Source: CAWBXL01 sp963837365 (GTDB lineage: Bacteria; Acidobacteriota; Terriglobia; Terriglobales; Acidobacteriaceae). Taken from it: a stretch of DNA of 64,000 nucleotides. Position 1 is the first letter of the stretch. The number at the start of each line of letters is the position of its first letter. Both the position numbers and the translations under genes were made by a program. Below are positions 15,348-25,188 of the stretch, piece after piece. The notes below the pieces were generated by a model. The model saw only the letters and a list, made by a program, of their open reading frames with translations, was not told the origin of the DNA and searched no databases. The stretch lies in contig CAWIMW010000002.1 of the NCBI GenBank assembly GCA_963837365.1, positions 1,178,001 to 1,242,000 on the forward strand, given 5' to 3'.

Positions 15348-15404
15348 TATAATGGAGGTATAGAAATTCACTTCAGACGCGGCCTTTCCGGGCCGCGTTT
15401 TTTA
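15348..15404 (+). promoter_or_regulatory. Promoter -10 followed by a terminator-like leader hairpin
   Basis: TATAAT (15348-15353) is followed by a strong hairpin, ACGCGGCC (15377-15384) with GGCCGCGT (15391-15398), then a T-tract, all before the ATG at 15421. A transcript from this -10 would meet the hairpin within about 40 bases, so the leader could attenuate the gene or give a tiny RNA. The -35 is weak. Confidence 0.45.
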
Positions 15405-15420
15405 TTTCCGGACAAAACAA

Positions 15421-15897
15421 ATGAAAAAATCAGAATGGATACCCAAGAAGCATTTCAAGCTTCGGGGCGAGTGGGCGGAGCTGCGGTTTATGTCGCGGGC
15501 CGCTGAAGAAGGACTGCGGATCATCAAGCCGTGGGGAGACAGCAGTCACTACGACTTCGTGGTGGAGAATGGCGGACGGTTTCTCCGTGTGCAGGTGAAG
15601 TCAACCAGCCACCAGCGCAAGAACAGTTATGCATGTGCGCTCAGCCGAGCCAGTGCAAAACGGTATCAGAGCAAGGACATTGATTTCTTCGCGGTTTATA
15701 TCATTCCGCTGGATACGTGGTACATCATTCCTTTTGGAGCGGTGAAGAACGTAAAGCGCGGGATCAGCTTGTCACCGCATAATACGCTTACCCGGCTGGC
15801 AGCTTATAAAGAAGCCTGGCATTTGCTGCGGGGGGAGGCAAGTCCCCGCCCCTGCGACCCGGCTCAGGGCAAGCCTGGTCGCACAAAACGCGACTAG
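15421..15897 (+). CDS. PD-(D/E)XK endonuclease-like protein (group I intron endonuclease type)
   Basis: A 158-residue protein resembling the PDDEXK_5 family first seen in group I intron homing endonucleases. The core is visible: GEWAELRFMSRAAEEG (Glu), WGDSSHYDFVV (Asp), RVQVKSTS (Gln-x-Lys). A C-terminal tail (about 20 residues, GEASPRPCDPAQGKPGR) looks like read-through into repeat-type intergenic sequence. No intron is visible, so it is a stand-alone nuclease or a restriction-type enzyme next to the R-M locus. There is no clear Shine-Dalgarno. Confidence 0.7.
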   Translation: MKKSEWIPKKHFKLRGEWAELRFMSRAAEEGLRIIKPWGDSSHYDFVVENGGRFLRVQVKSTSHQRKNSYACALSRASAKRYQSKDIDFFAVYIIPLDTWYIIPFGAVKNVKRGISLSPHNTLTRLAAYKEAWHLLRGEASPRPCDPAQGKPGRTKRD

Positions 15898-15938
15898 GAC
15901 GGGGCACTCTCTGGTTTTTTGTGGGCTTTGGGGAGACC

Positions 15939-18900
15939 TTAGTCATCGCTACGCCGCACCGTCGCATACGCTACCGGCATGATCACCAGCGTCACTACCA
16001 TGGAGATGGTCAATCCGCCGATTACGGCTATGGCCAGCGGCTTTTGCAGTTCGGCTCCGGAGCCGATGCCCAGGGCCAGCGGCAGCAGGCCGAAGAGCGT
16101 ACACAGCGTGGTCATGAGGATGGGGCGCAGGCGGATGCGGCCTGCCTGGATCAACGCATCTACTACGGAGAGTTCGCCGCGGGCGCGTTCGAAGTATTCG
16201 AACAGGATGATGCCGTTTTTCACGACCAGGCCCACCATCAGAATGATGCCCATGAAGGAAGACACATTCAGCGGCGTTCCGGTGATTAGCAGCAAGAAGA
16301 AGACTCCGATCAGCGAGAGCGGCGCGGCGGAAATAATAATGAGCGCGGGAAGGAAGGCGCGGAATTGGATCACCAACACGGTGAACACGGCGGCCAGCGC
16401 CAGGCCCAGCACGAACAGCAGATCGCGGAAGGAGCTCTGCTGGCTTTCGTACTGTCCGCCGATTTCGTAGGTGTAGCCTACGGGGAATTTAGTCGGAGGC
16501 CAGTATTTTTTTCAGGTCGCCGATTGCGCTGCCCAGGTCGCGGTTTTCCAGCCTGGCGGTGAGCACCACCATCAAGCGCTGGTTCTCGCGCAGCAATTCG
16601 TTTTGTCCGCGGTCTTTGGTGATGGCGGCCAGAGATTCCAGCGGGACCATCTGTTTGGCGGGAGTGATGATGGGGTACTGGCGGATGTTTTGCTCGTGGT
16701 AGCGGAAACTGTCCGGGTAGCGGATGCGGATGGGAATCAGGCGGTCGGACTGGCGCAGTTCGGTGGAGACATCGCCCAGCAGTCCGGCGCTGAGTTGCTG
16801 GGAAACCTGCTCGACGGTCAGGCCCACGTGGGCGGCCAGGCCGGGGTCCACGTTGACTAGCAGCTCCGGGTTGCCGCGGCGCGGGCCTTTGAAATCCACG
16901 ATGCCGGGGATTTTCTCGATCTGCGGGGCTAGATCGTCGGCGATGCGGGTGAGTTCGCCGCTGTCGTTACCGAAGATCTTTACTTCTACCGGCTCCGGCG
17001 AGCCTTCGAGGTCGCCCAGCATGTCTTGCAATATCTGAACAAATTCCACATCCACGCCGGCAATGCTCTGGTTGATCTGCGCGCGCAGGTCTTCGATGAT
17101 TTCTTCCGCGGTGCGCTTTCGTTGGGAGCGCGGCTTCAGCTTTACCAGAATGTCGCCCTTGTTCTGCTCGGTGGCAAACAGGCCCATCTCGGCGCCGGTG
17201 CGGCGCGAGAACGCGGACTTCTCCGGCAGCTTGGCAATTCTTTGTTCCATCTGCCGGACCAGGGAATCGGTTTCGGCCAGCGAAGTGCCGGGAGGAGTGA
17301 GGTAATCCACCACAAAGCCGCCTTCGTCCATCTCGGGCAGAAAGCCGGTCGATAGTTTGAAATAGGCAAACACCGCGAGCACGATAAACACTCCGGCGGC
17401 GGCGCCCGACCCACGCTTTGTGCGACAAGGCCCAGCGGATGCCTTTTTCATACAGCCGGTTTACCGGCGCGATGAAACGCGAAGAGGACTCACGGAATTC
17501 TTCTTTGGCGAGCAGATATTCTGCCAGCAGAGGAATCAGCGCCAGCGAGTACACCAGCGACAACAAGACCGACGCGACCAGAGTGAGCGAGAGCGCGGAG
17601 AAGAAATCTCCGACAACGCCTTTGAGCAAGCCCAGCGGGAGAAAGACTACGACCGTGGTCAAAGTCGAACCTACTACCGGCCCGACCAGTTCGCTGGTGC
17701 CAATCTCAGCCGCGGATTCGATGTTTTCTCCCGCGCCCAGATGGCGGTAAATGTTTTCCACGATGACGACGGAATCGTCAATCACCAGGCCGATGGCGAT
17801 GGCCAGTCCCCCGAGCGACATCAGGTTCAGCGTGCCGCCCAATATCTTTACGAAAAAGAATGTCGCCACGACGGTCAGCGGCAGGCTCACCGCCGCCACG
17901 ATGGTGATGCGGGCATGATGCAGGAATAAAAACAGAATGACGATGGCCAGGAACCCGCCGATCAGGATGGCGTCCCGTACGCTGGCCACCGATTCGTTCA
18001 CGAACTCCGCCAGGTCGTAGACCACGGAAAGATGCAGCGTGGGCGGAATAATGTTCTGGCTGTGCAGCGCGATGGCTTTGACGTCATCCGCGATGCGGGT
18101 GATGTTGCCGCCGATCTGGCGAGTGACGTTAAGGATCGCCGCGGGGCGCCCGTTGCCGGTGACCAGAGTCCTGCGGTCGGCGGTGCCTTGCTGGATGGTG
18201 GCGATGTCGCGCAAGCGGACCGGGCTTTGCTGGTCAGAACCGACCACAGTGTTGCCCACTTCGTCCGCGCTCTTGAACTGGGAATTGGTCAGCACCAGAA
18301 ACTGCTGGTAGTTGCTGTCGAAACGTCCCACGCTACTGACGTTGTTGGTGGCGCGCAGCCGCTCCGCAATGTCGGGCAGGCTGAGGTGGTGGGCCAGAGC
18401 CTTCTGGGGATCAATGAGGACGGAGATCTCACGCGTATCCGTGGCGTCCACTTCCACGCGGCCCACGCCCTGGACGCGGCTGAACACAGGCCGCAGGTTG
18501 TAGACCGCGTAATCGTTCAGGTCGGCATCGGGCACGTTGCCGTTCAAAATCAAGCTCAGAATAGGGAAAACGCTGGGCGTCAACCGCTCGACTTGAATCT
18601 CGGCCTCGGCGGGGAGCGCGCTGCGCGATTCATTCACACGCGCCTGCACCAATTGCAGCGCCTGCTGCATATCGGTGCCCGGACTGAAGAGGACGGAAAT
18701 TTCCGATCCGCCGCGGATGGTGCGCGAACGCACCCGCCGCACTCCCAGCACGGTACTCACCTGTTCTTCAATCGGACGGGTAACGATGAGCAGAGTGGTG
18801 TCCGGAGAAAGATCGCCCGCGTGGACCAAAATCACAATGCGGGGAAAGGTCAGTTCCGGATAAATATTGCTGGGAAGCTGGAACAGCGAGACCAGGCCCG

Positions 18901-18970
18901 CCAGGGTGAGCGCGCCGGTGAGCAGGAATACAGCGCGGCTGTTGCGGCGGCAAAAGCTGACCAGGTTCAT
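15939..18970 (-). pseudogene. RND efflux pump inner-membrane subunit with two frameshifts
   Basis: Together the three frames give about 1,010 residues, normal for an AcrB/HAE1-type proton-driven pump. The N-terminal frame (18970 to about 17405) has the first membrane helix, the porter domain and the TM4 region GLVIDDSVVIVEN, typical of drug rather than metal pumps. The second frame (about 17405 to 16489) continues at AAAGVFIVLAVFAYF; the third (to 15939) carries YEIGGQYESQQSSFRDLL and the last helices. The second break is in a run of seven A (plus-strand T, 16506-16512); removing one base restores reading as KYWPPTKFPVGYTYEIGG. Single-base errors or real inactivation are both possible. The start overlaps the adaptor gene by 4 bases. 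Confidence 0.85.
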
Positions 18971-20103
18971 TGCGTGATGTGCACTTTCGCCTTCTCGGGA
19001 AGGCCGTAGCCTCCGGTGAGGATGACTTTGTCGCCTTCCTGCACACCCGCCAAAATCTCAGCTTGATCTTTGGTCTGTACGCCAAGCTGTACCCCCACCG
19101 ACTCCGCCTGGTCACCAACAAGCTTGTAGACGTGGGGCTCGCCGGATTCGTCGGGATAAATCGCCTGCCGGGGAACTAGCAGGCGTTTGATTTGCTGTTT
19201 CAGCGGGAGTTCAACCGATATATATGTTCCTAGCTTCAGTAGATGAGCGCGGTTGTCGACCTGTATGCGGACGGTGCCGTTGTTGGTGGCAGGGTCCACT
19301 GCGGGAAGAACGGCAATAACTCGCGCCTTGAAGCTCTCTCCCGGCATGGAATCGGTCTTGAAACTGAACGCGTCACCACTGCGTATCTCCGCGAGGCGCG
19401 GGGCCGGCACTATCCCCAGCAGTTCCAGAGTGTCAATATTCGCGACTTCGACAATGGGCTGGCTGCCGCTGCCGTCCACCTGTTCACCGATTCCGAGAAA
19501 ACGGTGCACCACAGTGCCGGCAAATGGCGCCTTTAGAACGCAGCGGAGCACCTGGGTTTGGGCTGCCGACTGCGCCGCTTCCGCCTGCTTCAGTGTGGCT
19601 TCATCCACCGAGACCTGTGTGCGGGCGTCTTCGACGTCCTTGCGGGCCGCAATCCCGCGCTTCAACAATCCTTCATTTCTTTCCGCTGAGAGTTTGGCGT
19701 TATCCAGATTTGCCCGCGCCTGCGCCACTGCGGCTTCGGCCTGATGCAGCTGATCGGCATAAGAAGCGGGATCGAGTTGCGCCAGGGTTTGCCCGGCAGC
19801 AACCCGGTCTCCTTCCGTAACGAGCACAGCTTGAATTCTGCCCGGAACCAAGGCGGCGAGCTTGGCATCGCGGTTGGGCAGCGCGGCCAGATTGCCGCTC
19901 ACCAGCAAGTCCTGGGCGAGGACCGCGCGCTCTACCGTAGTCACGGTGACATCGGGCTCGGGGGAGACATCCGCAGCGCCGCCTGCGCTATTGCTGCATG
20001 CGGGCATCAGCACACACGCCAGACATAGCAGGACCAGCAATCCCCAGCCTCGTGAGTGTTGGTCAATCGAGCGGTTTGCCAACCACTTCCTCCAATGCCG
20101 CAA
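18967..20103 (-). CDS. RND efflux periplasmic adaptor subunit, lipoprotein
   Basis: A 378-residue HlyD/AcrA-type membrane fusion protein. The signal sequence ends in a lipobox (LVLLCLACVLMPACS). Then come a lipoyl-like half (VPGRIQAVLVTEGDRVAAGQ), an alpha-hairpin coiled coil (about residues 115-180, rich in Ala/Gln/Glu), the second lipoyl half (LKAPFAGTVVHRFLGIGEQV) and a beta-barrel/membrane-proximal domain (LLVPRQAIYPDESG...VILTGGYGLPEKAKV). It bridges the inner-membrane pump and the TolC-like channel. It overlaps the pump gene by 4 bases and the upstream channel gene by about 41 bases, so the three form one operon. Confidence 0.9.
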   Translation of the reverse strand: MRHWRKWLANRSIDQHSRGWGLLVLLCLACVLMPACSNSAGGAADVSPEPDVTVTTVERAVLAQDLLVSGNLAALPNRDAKLAALVPGRIQAVLVTEGDRVAAGQTLAQLDPASYADQLHQAEAAVAQARANLDNAKLSAERNEGLLKRGIAARKDVEDARTQVSVDEATLKQAEAAQSAAQTQVLRCVLKAPFAGTVVHRFLGIGEQVDGSGSQPIVEVANIDTLELLGIVPAPRLAEIRSGDAFSFKTDSMPGESFKARVIAVLPAVDPATNNGTVRIQVDNRAHLLKLGTYISVELPLKQQIKRLLVPRQAIYPDESGEPHVYKLVGDQAESVGVQLGVQTKDQAEILAGVQEGDKVILTGGYGLPEKAKVHITQ

Positions 20104-21262
20104 AAGAATCTTGCGCTGCGAGCAGTGTATCCAGATAGGCCTTGCGGGTTTCGTTCAGTTTACGTTGCGCATCGATCAGCGTCAGCAGGTTGCTTTTGCC
20201 GGAGCGATAGCTGTCCTCCGCCATTTGTTCCAGGCGGATGGTTTGCGGCACGATCTTTGTCCCGTACTGCTCGGCTTGGTGCGATTTCGCTAGATAGTCA
20301 TAATACGCGGCCACCACTTGCACTGAAGCGTTGGTCTTTTGCGCCTGCACCGATAATTGCAAAAAACTCAGGCGGGCGTTGGACAGTGCCACTTCGCCTT
20401 GCCCGTGGTAGAACAGCGGCAGAGAAATCCCAATCTGCCCGCGCGGCCCGACGTTGTAGTCGGGGGGCGCATTCAAATCGACACCGGCTTGCAGATCAAG
20501 ATTGGGAATGCGCAATGCCTTGGCCAGCGCCAACCTGCGCTGCTCAATCTCAATCTCCTGGGTTGTACGCTGGACCTCGGCGTTGGAGAGTAATGCGGCA
20601 TCGTTCAACGATGGCAGCCCGCCCGCCTTCGGGACTTCCTCCAGATGACCCAGCAACTCCCACGCCTGGTCGAGCGGCCGAGTCAGCAAGGCCGAGAGCT
20701 GAGCGCCGGCCGATTTCTCCGACTGCACCGCCGCTTCGTAGTCCGCGGAAGCGCGGTCCTGTTCCACCTGGGCTTGGATGACCTCCAATTGGGCCACGTC
20801 TCCTGCTTCAAAACGCTGCTCCACGATTTCGCGAATGCGTGTCGCCAACGCGAGGGCCGCTTTGGCTTGCTCGGCCTGGGCACGCGCGGCCAGAGCGAGG
20901 TAAAACGCCTGGCGAGTGCGGCGGCGAACCTGCCGCGCCAAAACTGTGATATCGATTTCGCCGGCTTTCTGTTCTTCGCGGGCCAGGGCGAGGCGCTTCC
21001 CGCGCTGGCCTCCCAGCTCAATCGGCTGGTCCCAAACCAGGCTCTCATGCGGCAGATCGCGGGCGGCTCCGAAACTGATGGTCGGATTGGGTATTTGCCC
21101 GGCTATGGTCATTCCCGCAAGAGACATGGCCCGCTGCTGCCGCGCGGCGCGGAGTTCCAGATTGTCGGTTTCGGCGATTTGTAGCGCCTGACGCAGGTCC
21201 AGACGGGAGTCTTGCGCGCAGGCCGTAGCTGCTAACAGGACGATGAACGCCGCCAATCGCAT
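20063..21262 (-). CDS. TolC-family outer-membrane efflux protein
   Basis: A 399-residue protein from the ATG at 21262, chosen because it begins a signal peptide (MRLAAFIVLLAATACAQ); a longer reading to 21355 is possible. It has the duplicated TolC/OEP architecture: two halves of long alpha-helical coiled coil (for example LAARAQAEQAKAALALATRI and LAKALRIPNLDLQAG) with beta-strand segments. It is probably the outer-membrane channel of the tripartite system encoded with the downstream adaptor and pump, first gene of that operon. There is no clear Shine-Dalgarno. Confidence 0.88.
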   Translation of the reverse strand: MRLAAFIVLLAATACAQDSRLDLRQALQIAETDNLELRAARQQRAMSLAGMTIAGQIPNPTISFGAARDLPHESLVWDQPIELGGQRGKRLALAREEQKAGEIDITVLARQVRRRTRQAFYLALAARAQAEQAKAALALATRIREIVEQRFEAGDVAQLEVIQAQVEQDRASADYEAAVQSEKSAGAQLSALLTRPLDQAWELLGHLEEVPKAGGLPSLNDAALLSNAEVQRTTQEIEIEQRRLALAKALRIPNLDLQAGVDLNAPPDYNVGPRGQIGISLPLFYHGQGEVALSNARLSFLQLSVQAQKTNASVQVVAAYYDYLAKSHQAEQYGTKIVPQTIRLEQMAEDSYRSGKSNLLTLIDAQRKLNETRKAYLDTLLAAQDSFAALEEVVGKPLD

Positions 21263-21411
21263 AGGAGAGACTGCTATACAGGCTATACGAGAGGTGGGCG
21301 GCTGACAATCAGGGGACGCCATCATGGAGTGGTTGCAGTTTGCGGAGATGCGCAACTGAATGTTCCAGTTGCGTACAAGCAGCAGCGCCGTAGCCTCACG
21401 ATTTCTGGTTG

Positions 21412-22581
21412 CTATTTTTGCGGTGGCGCTACGGTCAGGTTGGCTTGGGCCGAACGGCGCTCGATTTCGGCGAGCATCTTTTGGCCTTCGGCTAAGTCTG
21501 TTGGCTGGGTTGAATACTTCAGGAATGCCCGCATGTGCTCGGCGGCTTGGGCGTAGTCGCGCTTGCCGGTCAGAACCAGTCCCAGTAAATGTTCGAGCCT
21601 GGGGACACGGTGGTCGGCGTCAACTTTGAGCCCGGAGCGCAGACTGGTTTCGGCGCCGTCGTAGTCTTTCAGGTTGTACTGGGCTATGGCATGGAGCAGC
21701 CACGCAGCCGGGTAAGTGGAATTCATCTCCAGTAGCTTGCTGGTGAGGTCCATCGCGGCCTGCCAATGGGCGGATTCGACCGCCAACTCACCCAGCCCAA
21801 GATAGGGCCTGGCATATTTCGGGTCGGCGGCAACCGCTTGCTCGAACGAGTGCTGCGCGGCGCCCTGGTCGTGAGTCATATATTGCAGGCGTCCCAACTC
21901 CGTCCAGGCGGCGGCATATTGCGGATAGATCTGAACTGCTTTCTCCAGGGATTTCTCGGCGTCCGGAATTTTGTTTTTCTTTTCCTGTGCGCGGGCCTTG
22001 TCCATGGCTTTCTTGGCGGAATTGGGCGCGGCCAGGCTGGTGACGCTTAATACCGAAGCTCCCGCCTGGCCCATCGGGCGCAGGACGATGCGGCCAATAT
22101 CGGTGGTGTCGATCATGGAAGACATGTGCGCAGCGAGTTGAACCACTTCGGAAGAAAAGCCCGGCAGCACGGCTTGCAATTCACAGGTTTGAAATTGAAA
22201 CGGATCACTGCCCCGGGAAAAAGCGTCATCCGAAGAAATGTCGGCCGACTGCACTGCCATGGTGCTGGACTTTTTTTTCAGCTCGAAACTAAAGTTGCCG
22301 TGCGAGTCGGTGTAGGTCTCAATGCGCCTGCGATTGCTGCAAATGGACTCGATGCTGACAGACTCGCTGACAGGGCTACCGTCCGGCAGGACTACTTTGC
22401 CGGTGATGAAGACGGAGCGATTGATGTCCGGCATGGGAATACCCGGGCGGGTGCTGAGACCTAAATTACCTGGGTTGGTTGGTTTGTCTCCGCCAGAGTT
22501 GCCGGTTCCTGGACGGCTTTGCGCGGCTGCAACGGTAAACAGGAAAGCAGAGCAAACAAGAACAAGGAACGGGGTTTTCAT
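21412..22581 (-). CDS. Secreted protein with carboxypeptidase-regulatory-like domain and TPR repeats
   Basis: A 389-residue protein. A signal peptide (MKTPFLVLVCSAFLFTVAAAQ) is followed by a beta-sandwich of the CarboxypepD_reg type (VFITGKVVLPDGSPVSESV, then TYTDSHGNFSFEL) and, from about residue 200, at least four TPR units (AEKSLEKAVQIYPQYAAAWT, AAQHSFEQAVAADPKYARPY, TSKLLEMNSTYPAAWLLHAI and DGAETSLRSGLKVDADH). This combination is common in acidobacteria; it probably acts as a periplasmic or cell-surface scaffold. It is monocistronic, with no functional partner evident. Confidence 0.85.
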   Translation of the reverse strand: MKTPFLVLVCSAFLFTVAAAQSRPGTGNSGGDKPTNPGNLGLSTRPGIPMPDINRSVFITGKVVLPDGSPVSESVSIESICSNRRRIETYTDSHGNFSFELKKKSSTMAVQSADISSDDAFSRGSDPFQFQTCELQAVLPGFSSEVVQLAAHMSSMIDTTDIGRIVLRPMGQAGASVLSVTSLAAPNSAKKAMDKARAQEKKNKIPDAEKSLEKAVQIYPQYAAAWTELGRLQYMTHDQGAAQHSFEQAVAADPKYARPYLGLGELAVESAHWQAAMDLTSKLLEMNSTYPAAWLLHAIAQYNLKDYDGAETSLRSGLKVDADHRVPRLEHLLGLVLTGKRDYAQAAEHMRAFLKYSTQPTDLAEGQKMLAEIERRSAQANLTVAPPQK

Positions 22582-22656
22582 AGCGCGCTCCGGCTGGCTT
22601 GCCGGTGATTATACGACTCAGCGGAGACCAGCCAACTACTATATTTTCCGCTGGTA
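22582..22656. other. Start of the 650-base spacer before rpsA
   Basis: This first part holds only the upstream region of the TPR protein gene. The rest of the spacer holds a long inverted repeat, unassigned sequence (22815-23028) and the rpsA promoter with an about 180-base leader. Confidence 0.4.
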
Positions 22657-22814
22657 GTGTCCTTAATCTGGTTTTCTTTGCGCTCTTTGCGCGGTGTTCT
22701 CTGTGCCCTTTGCGTTAAGATCTTTGATGCTCTCCACGTAAGTCAAAAGAATTTAACCGCAAAGCACCCCAAGAAACGCCGCAAAGTACGCAAAGAAAAC
22801 CAGATTTAGGACAC
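22657..22814. repeat. 158-bp inverted-repeat element (MITE-like)
   Basis: The ends are GTGTCCTTAATCTGGTTTTC and its near-perfect complement GAAAACCAGATTTAGGACAC, about 26 of 27 bases over the arms. The interior is made of TTTGCG/CGCAAA-type words that also pair. No ORF. It resembles a non-autonomous palindromic element. Confidence 0.7.
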
Positions 22815-23028
22815 CATCGTGCCGCGAGAAATGAGAGCGGTTCCAAACCTGAATACCGGCAGATTTGGTCTTCATAAGAACGGTTTGCTGCTCACAAGGA
22901 CGGGCCAGGCATCAGGAATGGAAGGTGAAAACCTCTAGCACAAACCGCATTTAACCTTCAAGAAGATCAGGTGAAATTCCCCTTAATTTTGCAGGCGCCG
23001 CAAAACCGTTTTATTCATCAATCGGGGT

Positions 23029-23058
23029 TTGACACTGTTTATGAGCGGTTGCTATAGT
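23029..23058 (+). promoter_or_regulatory. rpsA promoter
   Basis: Perfect -35 TTGACA (23029-23034), 18-base spacer, -10 TATAGT (23053-23058). The leader to the start codon is about 170 bases, long enough for translational autoregulation as known for S1 in other bacteria (inference). Confidence 0.7.
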
Positions 23059-23237
23059 CGAGAAGTTCATTGGACGCGGGTTCGCGCCAAGTTGGTTAGG
23101 CCGCTGGAAATTGTTTAAGCCTGTTCGCCCAAGAGCAGGCCCACCGACAACCTTAGACCCATACCAGCAGTTCGGTAGAAAAGCCCGCATCCCAACCGCA
23201 CCTCAAGTGCGACCAACAGCAGAGAGGCTAATTAACC

Positions 23238-25058
23238 TTGTTCGACGACACCGCAACCCCAACCCAAGAATTGGAGTCTCCAGTTGCCACTGAAACTCCT
23301 GCTCCTTCGGAGCCTGCGACCCAGGACGGCGTGACCGCCGCCGCTGCGTCCGCTCCCGACCTCGACGAAAAACCAGCCAGCGAAGACTTTGCCGCAGCCT
23401 TGGAGAGCTTCACCGCCGAGACTGAAGAGGCGGTCAGTGACGACAAAGTGCTCAAAGGCACGGTGTTGAAGCTCACGCCCACGCATGTGGTGGTGGACAT
23501 CGGCACCAAGTCCGAGGGGATGGTACCGCTATCCGAGGTGCTCGACCACGAGGGAAACCCCAAGTTCAAGCCGGGGGATGAGATTGAAGTGATGCGCGAG
23601 AAGGGGCTGGCGCAGGAAGGGTATATCAACCTCTCCCACCAGAAGGCACAGCGGCTGCGCGCCTGGGATGAGATTGAAAAAGCTTACAACGCGAAGACCC
23701 CGATTAAGGCTGTGGTGATAGAGCGCACTAAGGGCGGCGTGACCGTGGACATTCACGGGGCGCATGCTTTTCTCCCCGGTTCGCAGGCGGATTTGCGTCC
23801 GGCCCGGAATTTGGATGGGCTGAAGGGGCAGACGCTGGAAGTCGCAGTCATCAAGCTGAACAAGAAGCGCGGCAACATTGTGGTTTCGCGCAAGCAGCTT
23901 TTGGAAGAAGAGCAGAACGCCAAGAAGGCCGCGACGCTGGAGCATCTGGAGGAGGGATCGATCCTCACCGGGGTGGTAAAGAATCTTACCGAGTACGGCG
24001 CTTTCGTCGATATGGGCGGCATTGACGGCTTGTTACACATCACCGACATGTCATGGGGGCGGTTGACGCATCCGCGCGATCTGGTGAATGTGGGCGACCA
24101 GATCCAGGTGAAGGTGCTGAAGTTCGATAAAGAGAAGCAGCGGGTTTCGCTGGGATTCAAGCAGTTGACGCCTGATCCCTGGCTGGATGCCGAGCATCGT
24201 TATCCGGTGGGCGCGCATGTTCAGGGACGCGTCATCAGCGTGACTGACTACGGCGCGTTTGTGGAACTCGAGCAGGGCATCGAAGGCCTGGTCCACGTCA
24301 GCGAGATGACCTGGTCGAAACGGATGAAGCATCCCTCGAAGCTGGTCAACGTGAATGATCAGGTGGAGTGCGTGATTTTGAACGTGCTTCCGCAGGAGCG
24401 GCGCATTTCGCTGGGCATGCGGCAGCTGGCGTCGAATCCTTGGGACAGCTTGCATGACAAGTTCCCGGTGGGTACTCAGGTGGAAGGCCGGGTACGCAAC
24501 ATGACCGACTTTGGCGCCTTCATTGAGATCGAGGACGGCATTGATGGCCTGGTGCACGTCAGCAATCTGAGCTGGACCAAGCGGGTGAAACACCCCTCGG
24601 AGGTGTTGAAGAAGGGTGACCGGGTGAAGGCGGTGGTGCTGGCGATTGAGCCGGACAAGAGGCGTCTGTCACTCGGCATGAAGCAGCTTCAGCCCGACGT
24701 TTGGGAGACCTTCTTCCAGCAGCATCGCGTAGGCGATGTGCTCAAGGGCAAAGTGCTGCGGGTGGCCGGGTTCGGTGCATTCGTTGAAATCGCGGAAGGC
24801 ATCGAGGGACTCTGCCACAACTCCGAGGCGGTCGACGGCAACGGCCAGCCGCTGAAGCTGGAGCCTGGGCAAGAGCACGACTTCAAGATCATCAAGATGA
24901 ATCCGGAAGAGAAGAAAGTCGGGCTGAGCACCAAGGCGATCGGCGAGGAAGCTTCACGGCATGAAGTGGAGGCTTACAAGCAACCTTCGTCGAGCACTGG
25001 TGGTTCGACTATTGGGGAATTGATGAATTGGAAGCGGGCTGGGAACGATAATAACTAA
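23238..25058 (+). CDS. rpsA: 30S ribosomal protein S1
   Basis: A 606-residue protein with six S1 RNA-binding domains. The first starts about residue 73 (LKGTVLKLTPTHVVVDIGTK); the third to sixth carry the classical pattern (for example LTEYGAFVDMGGIDGLLHIT and VTDYGAFVELEQGIEGLVHV). S1 binds mRNA leaders on the 30S subunit and helps initiation. The start is TTG at 23238: it follows a GAGG-type site, and the first in-frame ATG (23521) would remove most of domain one. The N-terminal 70 residues are acidic and low-complexity; the C-terminal tail is Ser/Gly-rich. Confidence 0.95.
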   Translation: MFDDTATPTQELESPVATETPAPSEPATQDGVTAAAASAPDLDEKPASEDFAAALESFTAETEEAVSDDKVLKGTVLKLTPTHVVVDIGTKSEGMVPLSEVLDHEGNPKFKPGDEIEVMREKGLAQEGYINLSHQKAQRLRAWDEIEKAYNAKTPIKAVVIERTKGGVTVDIHGAHAFLPGSQADLRPARNLDGLKGQTLEVAVIKLNKKRGNIVVSRKQLLEEEQNAKKAATLEHLEEGSILTGVVKNLTEYGAFVDMGGIDGLLHITDMSWGRLTHPRDLVNVGDQIQVKVLKFDKEKQRVSLGFKQLTPDPWLDAEHRYPVGAHVQGRVISVTDYGAFVELEQGIEGLVHVSEMTWSKRMKHPSKLVNVNDQVECVILNVLPQERRISLGMRQLASNPWDSLHDKFPVGTQVEGRVRNMTDFGAFIEIEDGIDGLVHVSNLSWTKRVKHPSEVLKKGDRVKAVVLAIEPDKRRLSLGMKQLQPDVWETFFQQHRVGDVLKGKVLRVAGFGAFVEIAEGIEGLCHNSEAVDGNGQPLKLEPGQEHDFKIIKMNPEEKKVGLSTKAIGEEASRHEVEAYKQPSSSTGGSTIGELMNWKRAGNDNN

Positions 25059-25061
25059 ATG

Positions 25062-25179
25062 TGTAGAGCGGACACTCTTGTCCGCTTCTCACCAGGAACT
25101 GGTTTCTACGTTTCAAGCTGCACTTTCCACCAAACAGCAGTTTCACTGTCGGCAGCGCGGGCAAGAGTGCCCGCGCTAC
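25062..25179. repeat. Palindromic element related to the VGRTLLSA family, intergenic copy
   Basis: The left end TGTAGAGCGGACACTCTTGT and right end GGGCAAGAGTGCCCGCGCTA form imperfect inverted arms like those of the elements inside the methyltransferase gene. It fills the spacer between the convergent rpsA and fdx genes. Confidence 0.65.
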
Positions 25180-25188
25180 GCGTTTCGG

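Noticed and set aside
18032..19009. Long plus-strand open frame opposite the RND pump
   Set aside because: It is the antisense of a clearly coding sequence; its composition follows the codon pattern of the pump and there is no ribosome-binding site or family resemblance.
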